Shown piece after piece: positions 1 to 7,530 of a stretch of DNA of 7,780 bases (positions within the stretch are counted from its first letter, which is position 1; every line of letters starts with the position of its first letter). The DNA lies in NCBI GenBank assembly GCA_016210825.1, contig JACQTM010000129.1:1-7780 (forward strand), written 5' to 3'. This DNA comes from Hyphomicrobiales bacterium (GTDB lineage: Bacteria; Pseudomonadota; Alphaproteobacteria; Rhizobiales; Xanthobacteraceae). The translations under genes and the position numbers were made by a program. The notes beneath the pieces were generated by a model. That model had not been told where the DNA came from. It did no database searches and saw only the letters and a program-made list of their open reading frames with translations.

Positions 1-10
1 ATCCGGTCCA

Positions 11-1135
11 ATGAAAATCCTGCACGTTTTTCGTGCGCCGCTGGGCGGGCTATTCCGGCATGTGGTCGATCTCGTTCGTGGACAGAGCGCGCAGGGCCAT
101 CATGTCGGGCTTGTCGCCGACAGTCGAACTGGCGGCACGCGCGCGGATGAGGCGCTCGATGCGATCATACCGATTCTCAAACTCGGCATTTCACGCTTGC
201 CGATGCGCCGGCATATCGGACCAAGCGACATTGCTGCGATTGTACATGTCTCGCGGCGCATCGCCGGACTTGATCCTGACATCGTGCATGGCCATGGCGC
301 CAAGGGCGCGGCTTATGCGCGGCTCGCCGCGCCCGGCCATCGCGCCATTCGCGCCTATACTCCGCATGGCGGCAGCCTGCTCTATCGCCCCGGCACGCTG
401 GCGAGCCGATTCTACGTAATGCTCGAAAGCGTCTTGATGCCGCGCACCGATCTCTTTCTGTTCGAAAGTTCGTATAGCTGGGACATCTATCGCGCCAAAG
501 TCGGTGCACCGCGAGGACTCGTCCGCATTGTGCGCAACGGTATTGATGCCGTGGAGTTCAAGGAAATTCTTCCCGCGCCCGATGCCGCCGATATCGTGTT
601 CATCGGCGAGCTGCGGCCAGTCAAAGGCATCGATACGCTGCTCGATGCGCTGGCGCTCTTGCGCCGGGCCGGTCAAGAGCTGAGCTGTATCATTGTCGGT
701 GGTGGCCCGAGCCGGAAACAACTCGAGGCCCATGCGGATGAGCTCGGACTTCGGAACGCGGTGAAGTTTCTAGGCCCGATGCCGGCGCGTGATGCATTCG
801 CGCTTGGCCGTCTCATGGTGGTACCGTCGCGCGCGGAATCTCTGCCCTATATCGTGCTCGAGGCAATCGCCGCCGGCATCCCGCTTATCTCGACGAATGT
901 CGGCGGCATTCCCGAAATATTCGGACCGCTTTCCGATACGCTCATTGACCCGGACGACAGTGCCGCGCTCACCCGCGCCATCGAAGCTGCCCGTGCCGAT
1001 CCCGACGCCAAGCGCCGGCTCACTGCCACGCTGCGCGAGCGTGTGCGCGATGAGTTTTCAGTCGACGATATGGTTAACAAAGTGATCGAAGCGTATCGCG
1101 ATACACTGGCCAACGTTCACCACTCTACGAACTAG
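11..1135 (+). CDS. GT4-family glycosyltransferase (GT-B fold), polysaccharide assembly
   Basis: Predicted cytoplasmic or membrane-associated glycosyltransferase of 374 residues that would add a sugar from a nucleotide-sugar donor to a growing lipid-linked oligosaccharide. The N-terminal acceptor domain opens with MKILHVFRAPLGGLFRHV, a strand plus glycine-rich loop typical of GT4, and has VHGHGAKGA at about 92-100. The C-terminal donor domain shows FIGELRPVKG (197-206, with the expected R202 and K205) and the E-x7-E pair E276/E284 in the segment running into EAIAAGIPLIS, followed by NVGGIPEIF. Length is normal for the family. The ATG at 11 is preferred because MKILHVF is a standard GT4 start, but only 10 bases precede it, no ribosome binding site can be judged, and the frame stays open to the window edge. 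It is separated by 96 bases from the next gene, so it may be the end of an upstream transcript or part of the same one. Donor, acceptor and linkage cannot be predicted. Confidence 0.9.
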   Translation: MKILHVFRAPLGGLFRHVVDLVRGQSAQGHHVGLVADSRTGGTRADEALDAIIPILKLGISRLPMRRHIGPSDIAAIVHVSRRIAGLDPDIVHGHGAKGAAYARLAAPGHRAIRAYTPHGGSLLYRPGTLASRFYVMLESVLMPRTDLFLFESSYSWDIYRAKVGAPRGLVRIVRNGIDAVEFKEILPAPDAADIVFIGELRPVKGIDTLLDALALLRRAGQELSCIIVGGGPSRKQLEAHADELGLRNAVKFLGPMPARDAFALGRLMVVPSRAESLPYIVLEAIAAGIPLISTNVGGIPEIFGPLSDTLIDPDDSAALTRAIEAARADPDAKRRLTATLRERVRDEFSVDDMVNKVIEAYRDTLANVHHSTN

Positions 1136-1231
1136 ATAACAATTTATTGAAACTTTTCGTCTAACGTCCCCGCCGGGAACGAAAAAGCAACCTTAGGCCG
1201 CCTACAAGACGGACCTGGGACCGGCGTCAAA
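1136..1231 (+). other. Intergenic region with stem-loop, upstream of the phosphotransferase gene
   Basis: This is the only sizeable gap within the polysaccharide cluster. It is AT-rich at its left end (1136-1160) and contains an inverted repeat: CGT-C-CCC (1165-1171) can pair with GGG-A-ACG (1175-1181) around a three-base loop, with one C-A mismatch. A competing stem can form between TTTTCGT (1154-1160) and ACGAAAA (1179-1185), so the two structures exclude each other. The hairpin is followed by A residues rather than T, so it is not a rho-independent terminator for the upstream gene. No convincing -35/-10 pair was found, although TTGAAA at 1147-1152 resembles a -35. A weak GGGA at 1217-1220 is the nearest purine stretch upstream of the next start. 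A promoter or leader here is possible but unproven. Confidence 0.35.
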
Positions 1232-2782
1232 ATGATGAATACCGAGGCCCATAAATCGTTGGGTGCGGCAGCCATCTCGTCTGCCGTGGCGCAAGGCGTT
1301 GTGCCCGTGAATGTCCGCGGGCCGCGCGCATTGTCGCCAGCTGCCGCCGCGCTGGCAGCCGAAAGCGTCTTGCCGGCCATCTCCCCGATCGTGATCGCGG
1401 GTATCGTCCGTGCTGTTGAAAGTGCTTCGATTGCCGCCATCGGTCTGCTCGTCTATGCGCTGTATGTTGGTTCGAGCACGAACTTGCTGTGGCAATATCT
1501 AACCGCCATTGTCGTCATTACGGCGATTGCACTGTTCACTTTCCAGGCCGCTGATCTCTACCAGATCGTAGCGTTCCGCCGTCCGGCGCGCAGCTTCACG
1601 CGAATGATGTCCGCCTGGTCGCTTGTGTTCCTGATTGCAATTGGACTCTCGTTTTTCGCCAAGCTCGATGTAACACTGTCGCGCGTTTGGCTTACAAGCT
1701 ATTACGCGTGCGGCCTTGTGGTTTTGATTGCGCTGCGCGCCGGTATTTACTTGATCGTGCGGTATTGGGCCCGCGAAGGCCGGCTGACGCGACGCACGGT
1801 GATCGTCGGCGGCGGTGAGCCCGGCGAAACGTTGATCCGCGCGTTGCAAACTCAAGACGACGGTGACGTTCGCATCGTCGGAATGTTCGACGACCGCAGC
1901 GACGATCGCTCGCCCCAGACATGCGGCGGACGCTTCAAGCTCGGTACAGTCAATGATCTTGTCGAGTTCGCTCGGCGCACCCGCATCGATCTTGTCATCT
2001 TCTCGCTGCCGATTTCGGCGGAAGGCCGTATTCTGGAAATGCTCAAGAAACTTTGGGTACTGCCGATCGATATTCGTTTGTCGGCCCACAACAACAAGCT
2101 GCGCTTTCGGCCACGCTCGTATTCTTATGTCGGCAATGTGCCGGTGATCGATGTGTTTGACCGTCCAATCGCCGATTGGGACGTCGTGATGAAGTGGCTG
2201 TTTGACAAGATTGTCGGCGGGTTGGCACTACTCGCCACAGCGCCGTTAATGGCGCTGATCGCACTTGCAATCAAGCTCGATAGCCGCGGACCCGTGTTCT
2301 TCAAGCAGAAGCGCTACGGATTCAACAACGACCTGATAGAGGTCTACAAATTCCGTTCGATGTACGTCGAAGCGACTGACGCCACGGCCTCGCAGCTCGT
2401 CACCAAGGACGATCCGCGCGTCACTCGCGTCGGCCGTCTCATCCGCAAGGCGAGCCTTGACGAACTGCCGCAGCTCTTCAATGTCGTCTTTACCGGCAAT
2501 CTGTCGCTCGTCGGTCCGCGCCCGCACGCCATCAACGCCAAGGCGGAGGCCAGGCGCTACGATGAGGCCGTGGACGGCTATTTCGCCAGGCATCGCGTTA
2601 AACCGGGTGTCACCGGCTGGGCCCAGGTCAATGGCTGGCGCGGTGAAACGGATACCCAGGAGAAGATCCAAAAGCGCGTGGAATTCGATCTTTACTATAT
2701 CGAAAACTGGTCGGTGCTATTCGATCTCTACATCGTGGCGGTCACGCCCTTTGCGCTCCTCAAGACCGAGAATGCCTATTGA
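1232..2782 (+). CDS. Undecaprenyl-phosphate hexose-1-phosphate transferase (polyprenyl glycosylphosphotransferase), initiating enzyme
   Basis: Membrane enzyme of 516 residues that would transfer a sugar-1-phosphate from a UDP-sugar to undecaprenyl phosphate, the first step of repeat-unit assembly. The layout matches the long WcaJ/GumD/WbaP-type members: an Ala-rich N-terminal tail (about 1-52); about four hydrophobic segments (roughly 53-79, 87-105, 125-142, 157-173); a Rossmann-like domain beginning VIVGGGEPGE (190-199); a further hydrophobic segment (about 323-349); then the bacterial sugar transferase domain. The catalytic domain has KFRSM (373-377), the D410-E411 pair in SLDELPQLFN, LSLVGPRPH (425-432) and KPGVTGWAQVNGWRGET (457-473). 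The Asp-Glu pair is the known catalytic dyad of this superfamily. Start ATG 1232 is immediately followed by a second in-frame ATG at 1235. The stop overlaps the start of the next gene by four bases. The sugar (glucose or galactose most often in this family) cannot be assigned from sequence. Confidence 0.95.
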   Translation: MMNTEAHKSLGAAAISSAVAQGVVPVNVRGPRALSPAAAALAAESVLPAISPIVIAGIVRAVESASIAAIGLLVYALYVGSSTNLLWQYLTAIVVITAIALFTFQAADLYQIVAFRRPARSFTRMMSAWSLVFLIAIGLSFFAKLDVTLSRVWLTSYYACGLVVLIALRAGIYLIVRYWAREGRLTRRTVIVGGGEPGETLIRALQTQDDGDVRIVGMFDDRSDDRSPQTCGGRFKLGTVNDLVEFARRTRIDLVIFSLPISAEGRILEMLKKLWVLPIDIRLSAHNNKLRFRPRSYSYVGNVPVIDVFDRPIADWDVVMKWLFDKIVGGLALLATAPLMALIALAIKLDSRGPVFFKQKRYGFNNDLIEVYKFRSMYVEATDATASQLVTKDDPRVTRVGRLIRKASLDELPQLFNVVFTGNLSLVGPRPHAINAKAEARRYDEAVDGYFARHRVKPGVTGWAQVNGWRGETDTQEKIQKRVEFDLYYIENWSVLFDLYIVAVTPFALLKTENAY

Positions 2783-4044
2783 TCACGCTTGATGAGGCTC
2801 GGCCGGCTTTTACGACCCCGGTGCAAAGGGTCGAGGGCTCGGTGCTGGCCGATCGGCTGCTGATCGCGCTGCTCTACATCGCCATTCTGTCAAGCTTCTT
2901 TGTTTTCGTTCAGCCCGCGCCCTACGAGTACCTGATGGTTCTTCTCGGCGGTGCGTGTCTCTGGGCACGCGTGCCGCTTGACCGGAAGATCCTGCCACTC
3001 GTCGTTTTTTTGTTCATCCGCGATGCTTCCGGCGCGGTTTCGGTATCCGAGATTTTGCATCGTGACGATTCGCTGCGCTTCCTCGCAACGTCGTTCTATC
3101 TCGGCCTCACCGCGATCGTGTTCGCGTGCATTTTTGCCCAAGACACGATGCGCCGCCTTGCAACGCTACGCTCGGCATATGTGTTTTCGGCGATCATCGC
3201 CACGATGCTGAGCGTGCTCGGCTATTTCCAGCTGCTTCCTGGCCTTGAAATCTTCACGCTGAATGACCGCGCCGTTGCCGGCTTTAAGGATCCGAACGTT
3301 CTTGGCGTCTTTCTCATCCTGCCGTTCTTTCTCCTGATTGAAGGCTTCGTCGTCGATAAAATGCGGTTGGGCAACATCATCGCCGCGGTTATCATTTTTA
3401 TCGGCCTGCTGCTCGCCTATTCGCGTGCGGCGTGGGGTAGCGTCGCCCTCGGGCTGCCAATGATGCTGTGGCTCATATTCATCACCCAGCGCAGCGCGGA
3501 GACTCGCAAGCGCATCGTAATCTTCGTCATCGTCGGTGTCGTCATCGCCACCGTCATCACCGCATTGCTGCTGTCGATCGACGTCGTCAACAAGATGCTT
3601 ACCGCGCGTTTTGGCCTACAATCCTACGACAGCGGCAGTGTCGGCAGCCGCTTCAATCTGCAGGCCAACAGTTTGAAGGAGATTCTTGCGCATCCGAATG
3701 GCATGGGGCCGTGGGAGTTCAACAATCTCTATGGGATGGTGTCGCACAACACATTCCTTGGCACGATGCTTAATCATGGCTGGATTGGCGGCTTTTCCTA
3801 TCTGGCACTGGTCTTGACCACTCTCGCTGTGGGGCTGCGCAGCATGCTGGTGCGTACGCCCTGGCAGACCGTTCTAATCGCGACCTACGTGACTTATTTC
3901 GCGCTCACGCTTGAAGCCTTGGTCGTCGATACCGACCATTGGCGCCATCACTATCTCCTTCTCGGGATGGTTTGGGGCCTTTCGGCAGCGACGATCAACG
4001 AAGTGCGCCGGCGCCGCACGCCGCCTGCCTATGCCGTTGCCTGA
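2779..4044 (+). CDS. Wzy polymerase / O-antigen ligase family membrane protein
   Basis: Polytopic inner-membrane protein of 421 residues with about ten or more hydrophobic segments, likely joining lipid-linked repeat units on the periplasmic side (Wzy role) or transferring glycan to an acceptor (ligase role). Family signatures are AGFKDPNVLG (167-176, the conserved F-x-DPN segment), AYSRAAWG (213-220), and a large loop between about 268 and 330 containing GSRFNLQ (289-295, R291) and SHNTFL (322-327). The loop His (H323) corresponds in position to the essential His of WaaL-like enzymes. The reading frame opens at TTG 2779 inside the TTGA that is also the end of the phosphotransferase gene, with GAG (2768-2770) as a weak ribosome binding site, which suggests translational coupling. 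An in-frame GTG at 2821 is an alternative start that would remove only 14 non-membrane residues. Placement beside initiating transferase and flippase genes favours a polymerase, but family sequence alone does not separate polymerase from ligase. Confidence 0.85.
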   Translation: MITLDEARPAFTTPVQRVEGSVLADRLLIALLYIAILSSFFVFVQPAPYEYLMVLLGGACLWARVPLDRKILPLVVFLFIRDASGAVSVSEILHRDDSLRFLATSFYLGLTAIVFACIFAQDTMRRLATLRSAYVFSAIIATMLSVLGYFQLLPGLEIFTLNDRAVAGFKDPNVLGVFLILPFFLLIEGFVVDKMRLGNIIAAVIIFIGLLLAYSRAAWGSVALGLPMMLWLIFITQRSAETRKRIVIFVIVGVVIATVITALLLSIDVVNKMLTARFGLQSYDSGSVGSRFNLQANSLKEILAHPNGMGPWEFNNLYGMVSHNTFLGTMLNHGWIGGFSYLALVLTTLAVGLRSMLVRTPWQTVLIATYVTYFALTLEALVVDTDHWRHHYLLLGMVWGLSAATINEVRRRRTPPAYAVA

Positions 4045-4061
4045 GGCTGGACGAGACAACA

Positions 4062-5207
4062 ATGACAAAGCTCTGGCGACCGTCACTGGCAAGCATCAAT
4101 AAAACGCCGCGTCCGCCTCGATCGCATTCGATCGTTTTTCTCGGCACCGCCCACGACAATGGCGGCAGTTCGATCCTCGCTGGCAACCTTGCACATGCGA
4201 TGCGGGCGGCCGGTCATCGCGTCGAGGAATGGTATCTGTTTGACTCGCCGTCGGGCGTTCCGGCGGGTGCGCGTTTGTTCAGCGCGGGTGGACGTGCGCG
4301 CTCCCCGTTCAAGCTCGCGGTATTGTTCGTGCGCGTGATCGCGGCCTTGCGGTCACAGAAGCCGGACACGTTATTCGGACTTCAATCGCTTTCCAACTTA
4401 ATTATCGGCATCGGCGGATGGCTCGCCGGTGTTCCCAATCGCGTCGCCACTCACCACAACCCAGCCAGTCTACTCGATCCGCTGCTGATGCGGATCGACG
4501 CGGTAGTCGGCCGGCTCGGCTTTTATACACGGATCATCGCGTGCGCTGCGAGCGTCGGCGAGAGCTTCGAGCGCAACGGCGATGCCTATTGCCGGCGTAT
4601 GCGGGTTATCCCCAATGGGCAGAAGAAGCCCGTCATGCTTGCACGCGATGACGCCCGGAGCCAGCTTGGGCTTACGAAGACCGGAACCGTCATCGGTCAA
4701 ATCGGCCGTTTCTGCGAACAGAAGAACCAGGGATTTTCCGTCGATCTGCTCAAGGACATCCCTTCAGCAACGTTGCTCTTCGTTGGAACCGGCCCGGACG
4801 AGAATGCAGTAAAAGCCAATGTGACCGCGAATGGCCTTTCCGACCGCGTTCATTTTGTTACCTCGCTCCCTTACCAACGTATCGGCGCTTTCTACTCGGC
4901 GGTCGATGCAGTGATCTTTCCCTCGCGGTTCGAGGGTCTGAGCCTCGCAGCGATCGAAGCAATCCATGCCGGCGTTCCATTCGTCGCCTCGGACATCGCC
5001 TCGTTCCGCGAGTTGTTCCGTGACGCGCCAGACCTTGCCAAGACGCTGCTCGTGCCCCTCACCGACCGCGCGCTTTGGATTTCCCGCCTGCGCGCCCTGC
5101 TCGATGACGCCAAGCTGCGCGCGGCTGTCGCGACCGAGTTCGCGCGACTTTCGCCCGCGTTCGATTTCGACGTTATGGCGAAGCGCTATCTCGCGGCGCT
5201 GGATTGA
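4062..5207 (+). CDS. GT4-family glycosyltransferase (GT-B fold), second in cluster
   Basis: Predicted glycosyltransferase of 381 residues acting on the lipid-linked repeat unit at the cytoplasmic face. From the ATG at 4062 the first domain begins after a basic tail of about 20 residues with SIVFLGTAHDNGGSS (23-37), the GT4 N-terminal strand and glycine loop. The donor domain contains VIPNGQ (182-187), IGQIGRFCEQKNQ (211-223), LFVGTGPDE (239-247) and the E-x7-E pair E291/E299 in FEGLSLAAIEAIHAGVPFV. The frame remains open back to an ATG at 3939, but that start would overlap the preceding gene by more than 100 bases and add a segment unlike this family. ATG 4062 is instead preceded by the purine stretch GGACGAGA (4049-4056) at good spacing, so it is chosen. 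It sits 17 bases after the Wzy-like gene and 11 bases before the flippase gene. It differs clearly in sequence from the first GT4 of the cluster, so it probably makes a different linkage. Sugar specificity is unknown. Confidence 0.9.
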   Translation: MTKLWRPSLASINKTPRPPRSHSIVFLGTAHDNGGSSILAGNLAHAMRAAGHRVEEWYLFDSPSGVPAGARLFSAGGRARSPFKLAVLFVRVIAALRSQKPDTLFGLQSLSNLIIGIGGWLAGVPNRVATHHNPASLLDPLLMRIDAVVGRLGFYTRIIACAASVGESFERNGDAYCRRMRVIPNGQKKPVMLARDDARSQLGLTKTGTVIGQIGRFCEQKNQGFSVDLLKDIPSATLLFVGTGPDENAVKANVTANGLSDRVHFVTSLPYQRIGAFYSAVDAVIFPSRFEGLSLAAIEAIHAGVPFVASDIASFRELFRDAPDLAKTLLVPLTDRALWISRLRALLDDAKLRAAVATEFARLSPAFDFDVMAKRYLAALD

Positions 5208-5218
5208 GATAATCGGCG

Positions 5219-6577
5219 ATGCGCGCGCTTCCATCCACGATCCCCCAACGATCATTGCTTGGCGCGATCAAGCGCTCCTCGCTCGCGAGTCTCATTTCGC
5301 TTCGCTATTTTATATTACGCTCATCGACCGCGGGTTCGGCCCTGATCGCGGGCCTGATCCAGACCTTCGTCTTTGCCCGCGTGCTCACCCCTGAGGATTT
5401 TTCCATCTTCATTCTCGTCGGCACCCTTGGCGTGTCGATGTGGCTGTTCGATCTCGGCGTTCCAAAAATTCTTTTCGTGCGCTTGCGCGCATGTCACCTC
5501 GCCGGTACGACCGACACGATTGTGGCAGGGCAGGCCAATGCAGTAACACTGCTCTACGCTTTGCTCGTCGGCATCGGCGCCATGATTTGCTTTGCCGTTA
5601 TAGCCGCGCAGCCGACAATCACTTGGCTGCATGCCGCCGAATTCGCGCTGTTCTTCCTGTTTTCGGCGCTTAATCTCGTGTGGTTCGTGCTGCGCAATCT
5701 CAGCGTGGCCGTGGATAAGTATATCTATTTCGAAACCCTCGAAGCGTTTCGCCGGGTTGTTCATATCGCGGCGATGCTGGCGATGCTGGTTGGGTTGCCC
5801 CTTACAGTCTTCCTCATTGCGGTCAACCTGATGTGGGCGTTGCTGTTCACGCTTGCCGCAAGGAAACTGCTGCGGCACGGCGCCCTGACTACGCAATGGC
5901 GCGGCGTCATTGTCCGCCTGCGGCAATTCTTCCGCGAGAACAAGCATTCGGCGCTGCGCACAGGCACGCATGCGGCCTGCGAACTTTATATCCATAACGC
6001 GCTCTATCTCGTCGTGCCGGTCGCTTTCGGTCTCGGCGCGCCGACTATTGTCGCCGATACGACTTTGAAAATTTTCTTCGGTGCGCTCGTGCTTTATTCG
6101 GCGGCCTGTGATGTGCTGGTGCCACGTCAGACCAGCGCCTATGCCGCGCGCGATCCGATCACATTGGCGCGTGCGACGTATCTCGCCGCCGGGTTGTGCG
6201 CCGTGCCGGCGCTGGCCATTTCTGGATTGCTGGTGTTTGGCGCCGCACCGCTGTTCGCCGTGTTGCTTGGCCCAGCCGCAACGATGCCGGCGGAGGCGAC
6301 GCCGATCCTGATCGCCCTGCTGGCGGCGGGCCTTGCCAAGACTGTCGCCAACTCACTGCTTCTGCACACCGGCTATTTCCGCGACATCGCTCGCCTTGCC
6401 GCCGCCATCGCCATTGTGATGACCATGGCGATGATACTGGCCGTCGCAGCCGGGAGCGATATGATCGGTCTTCTCAAGATCTACGCGGCGATCTATGTGG
6501 GGGGCACTGCTCTCTATGTGACGCTGGTGATTCGCGGGCCAGTGCGGACCGCGCGCAACACCCATGCGGCAGCATGA
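5219..6577 (+). CDS. Wzx-like oligosaccharide flippase (MOP superfamily)
   Basis: Polytopic membrane protein of 452 residues with roughly twelve hydrophobic segments (about 37-54, 60-80, 107-130, 138-158, 181-197, 199-214, 255-275, 283-300, 320-350, 358-384, 392-411, 416-438), the number and length expected of polysaccharide flippases. The first part, including SSTAGSALIAGLIQTFVFARVLTPEDFSIF, resembles the Wzx/RfbX pattern in which an early helix ends in a 'R-x-L-x-P-E-x-F/Y' turn. The predicted role is moving the undecaprenyl-diphosphate-linked repeat unit from the cytoplasmic to the periplasmic leaflet. Membrane transporters of this type diverge quickly, so the call rests on topology, the early motif and position between glycosyltransferase genes rather than on catalytic residues. 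ATG 5219 lies 11 bases after the previous stop, with only a weak TGAGAT purine stretch (5205-5210) overlapping that stop. The 3' end overlaps the most likely start of the next gene. Confidence 0.85.
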   Translation: MRALPSTIPQRSLLGAIKRSSLASLISLRYFILRSSTAGSALIAGLIQTFVFARVLTPEDFSIFILVGTLGVSMWLFDLGVPKILFVRLRACHLAGTTDTIVAGQANAVTLLYALLVGIGAMICFAVIAAQPTITWLHAAEFALFFLFSALNLVWFVLRNLSVAVDKYIYFETLEAFRRVVHIAAMLAMLVGLPLTVFLIAVNLMWALLFTLAARKLLRHGALTTQWRGVIVRLRQFFRENKHSALRTGTHAACELYIHNALYLVVPVAFGLGAPTIVADTTLKIFFGALVLYSAACDVLVPRQTSAYAARDPITLARATYLAAGLCAVPALAISGLLVFGAAPLFAVLLGPAATMPAEATPILIALLAAGLAKTVANSLLLHTGYFRDIARLAAAIAIVMTMAMILAVAAGSDMIGLLKIYAAIYVGGTALYVTLVIRGPVRTARNTHAAA

Positions 6578-7475
6578 CATGACCGGGCCGAATGCCAGCC
6601 TCAATGCTGCGGTCATTATTCCCACTAAGGGGCGCGCCGAGATTGTGTGCCGCCTCATCGATCACATTAACCGACAGACGTCGCGGCCGGACGTTATTAT
6701 CGTTGCCGCATGCGAGCCTGACGACGTTGCCGGCATTAGCCAATCCGATCCCGCCTTGCGCCTCGTTTTCTCCACGCCCGGCCTACCCCGGCAAAGAAAT
6801 ACCGCACTCGCCGTGTTGCCGGCTTTCGTCGATATCGCGATATTCTTCGACGACGATTTCATTCCGTCGCGGTTTTGGATCGAGCACGCGCGGGATATTT
6901 TTGCGCGCAACTCCGACGTCGCCTCCGTCACCGGCCGTGTGCTTGCCGACGGCATTAAGACCCCGGGCATCCCCTGGGCGGCGGGCGTGGATATCGTGGC
7001 GCGCGCCGATGCGTTGCCGCGCCGTTTGCCCGATACCATTGAGGACAGATCTTCGCCTTACGGCTGCAACATGGCCTTCCGCATGAGCGCGATCAGCGGG
7101 ATGACATTCGACGAACGCCTCGTGCTCTACGGCTGGCAGGAAGACACCGATTTCGGCGCCCGTGCCGGACGCCATGGCCGCGTCGTATGGACCCCCGCGC
7201 TCTGGGGCGTACACCTCGGCATCAAGCGTGGCCGCGTGCCCGGGCGAAAGCTTGGTTACTCGCAGATCGTCAATCCCCGATATCTCGTGGCCAAGGGAAC
7301 GATGTCGCCCAGGGCCGCGATCCGCCTCGCTGCGCGCAACATCACTGCCAACGTAGTACGCTCGCTTCGGCCCGAACCCTATATCGATCGAGCCGGACGC
7401 CTGCGCGGAAACCTGCTCGGGCTGTGGGACCTCGTCACAGGCCGTTGGAAACCGGAGCGCGCCGCCGAGCTCTGA
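6564..7475 (+). CDS. GT2-family glycosyltransferase (GT-A fold)
   Basis: Predicted inverting glycosyltransferase of 303 residues. The GT-A domain starts with NAAVIIPTKGRAEIVCRLIDHI (14-35), the usual first strand and helix of GT2. It continues through RQRNTAL (76-82) to the metal- and nucleotide-binding FFDDDFIP (94-101, D96-D98), then PYGCNMAFR (165-173) and GWQEDTDFG (190-198), which carries the ED residues expected to include the catalytic base. The C-terminal 90 or so residues are basic and lack clear membrane helices, so the enzyme is probably soluble or peripheral. ATG 6564 overlaps the flippase gene by 14 bases; an in-frame ATG at 6579, one base after the flippase stop, would remove five residues (MRQHD) and is about equally plausible, since neither has a strong ribosome binding site. 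It is the last gene of the cluster; no hairpin-plus-T terminator follows before the tRNA promoter. Confidence 0.9.
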   Translation: MRQHDMTGPNASLNAAVIIPTKGRAEIVCRLIDHINRQTSRPDVIIVAACEPDDVAGISQSDPALRLVFSTPGLPRQRNTALAVLPAFVDIAIFFDDDFIPSRFWIEHARDIFARNSDVASVTGRVLADGIKTPGIPWAAGVDIVARADALPRRLPDTIEDRSSPYGCNMAFRMSAISGMTFDERLVLYGWQEDTDFGARAGRHGRVVWTPALWGVHLGIKRGRVPGRKLGYSQIVNPRYLVAKGTMSPRAAIRLAARNITANVVRSLRPEPYIDRAGRLRGNLLGLWDLVTGRWKPERAAEL

Positions 7476-7487
7476 TCAGGCGTTGAG

Positions 7488-7517
7488 TTGCACGCTTTAG
7501 CGCAAAAATCCTATAGT
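7488..7517 (+). promoter_or_regulatory. Probable housekeeping sigma promoter of tRNA-Pro
   Basis: A TTGCAC -35 (7488-7493) and a TATAGT -10 (7512-7517) are separated by 18 bases, close to the sigma-70 type arrangement. The -10 ends 13 bases before the mature tRNA 5' end, so transcription would begin around 7523-7525 with a very short leader. The stretch after the -10 (7518-7530) is almost entirely G and C, the kind of discriminator typical of stable-RNA promoters under stringent control. An overlapping TTGAGT at 7483-7488 gives a 23-base spacer and is less likely. The promoter lies in the 55-base gap after the last polysaccharide gene. Confidence 0.65.
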
Positions 7518-7530
7518 CCGCGCCGCCGGT

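Noticed and set aside
191..733. Minus-strand open frame of 180 residues opposite the first GT4 gene
   Set aside because: No motifs, low-complexity shadow of a clear glycosyltransferase.
1499..2089. Minus-strand open frame of 196 residues opposite the phosphotransferase gene
   Set aside because: No family features; it is explained by codon bias of the strongly supported + strand gene.
3939..4061. Longer start for the second GT4 glycosyltransferase
   Set aside because: It would overlap the Wzy-like gene by 106 bases and add Pro/Ala/Arg-rich sequence unlike the family; ATG 4062 has a purine stretch at proper spacing.
5321..5995. Minus-strand open frame of 224 residues opposite the flippase gene
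   Set aside because: Composition is rich in charged residues, His and Gln without a recognisable fold, as expected for the shadow of a hydrophobic membrane-protein gene in GC-rich DNA.
6828..6852. Nested palindrome (ATATCGCGATAT within CGTCGA/TCGACG) in the GT2 gene
   Set aside because: It lies in the codons for the VDIAIFFDD segment before the DDD motif and is adequately explained by coding for Asp, Ile and Phe with GC-biased codons.
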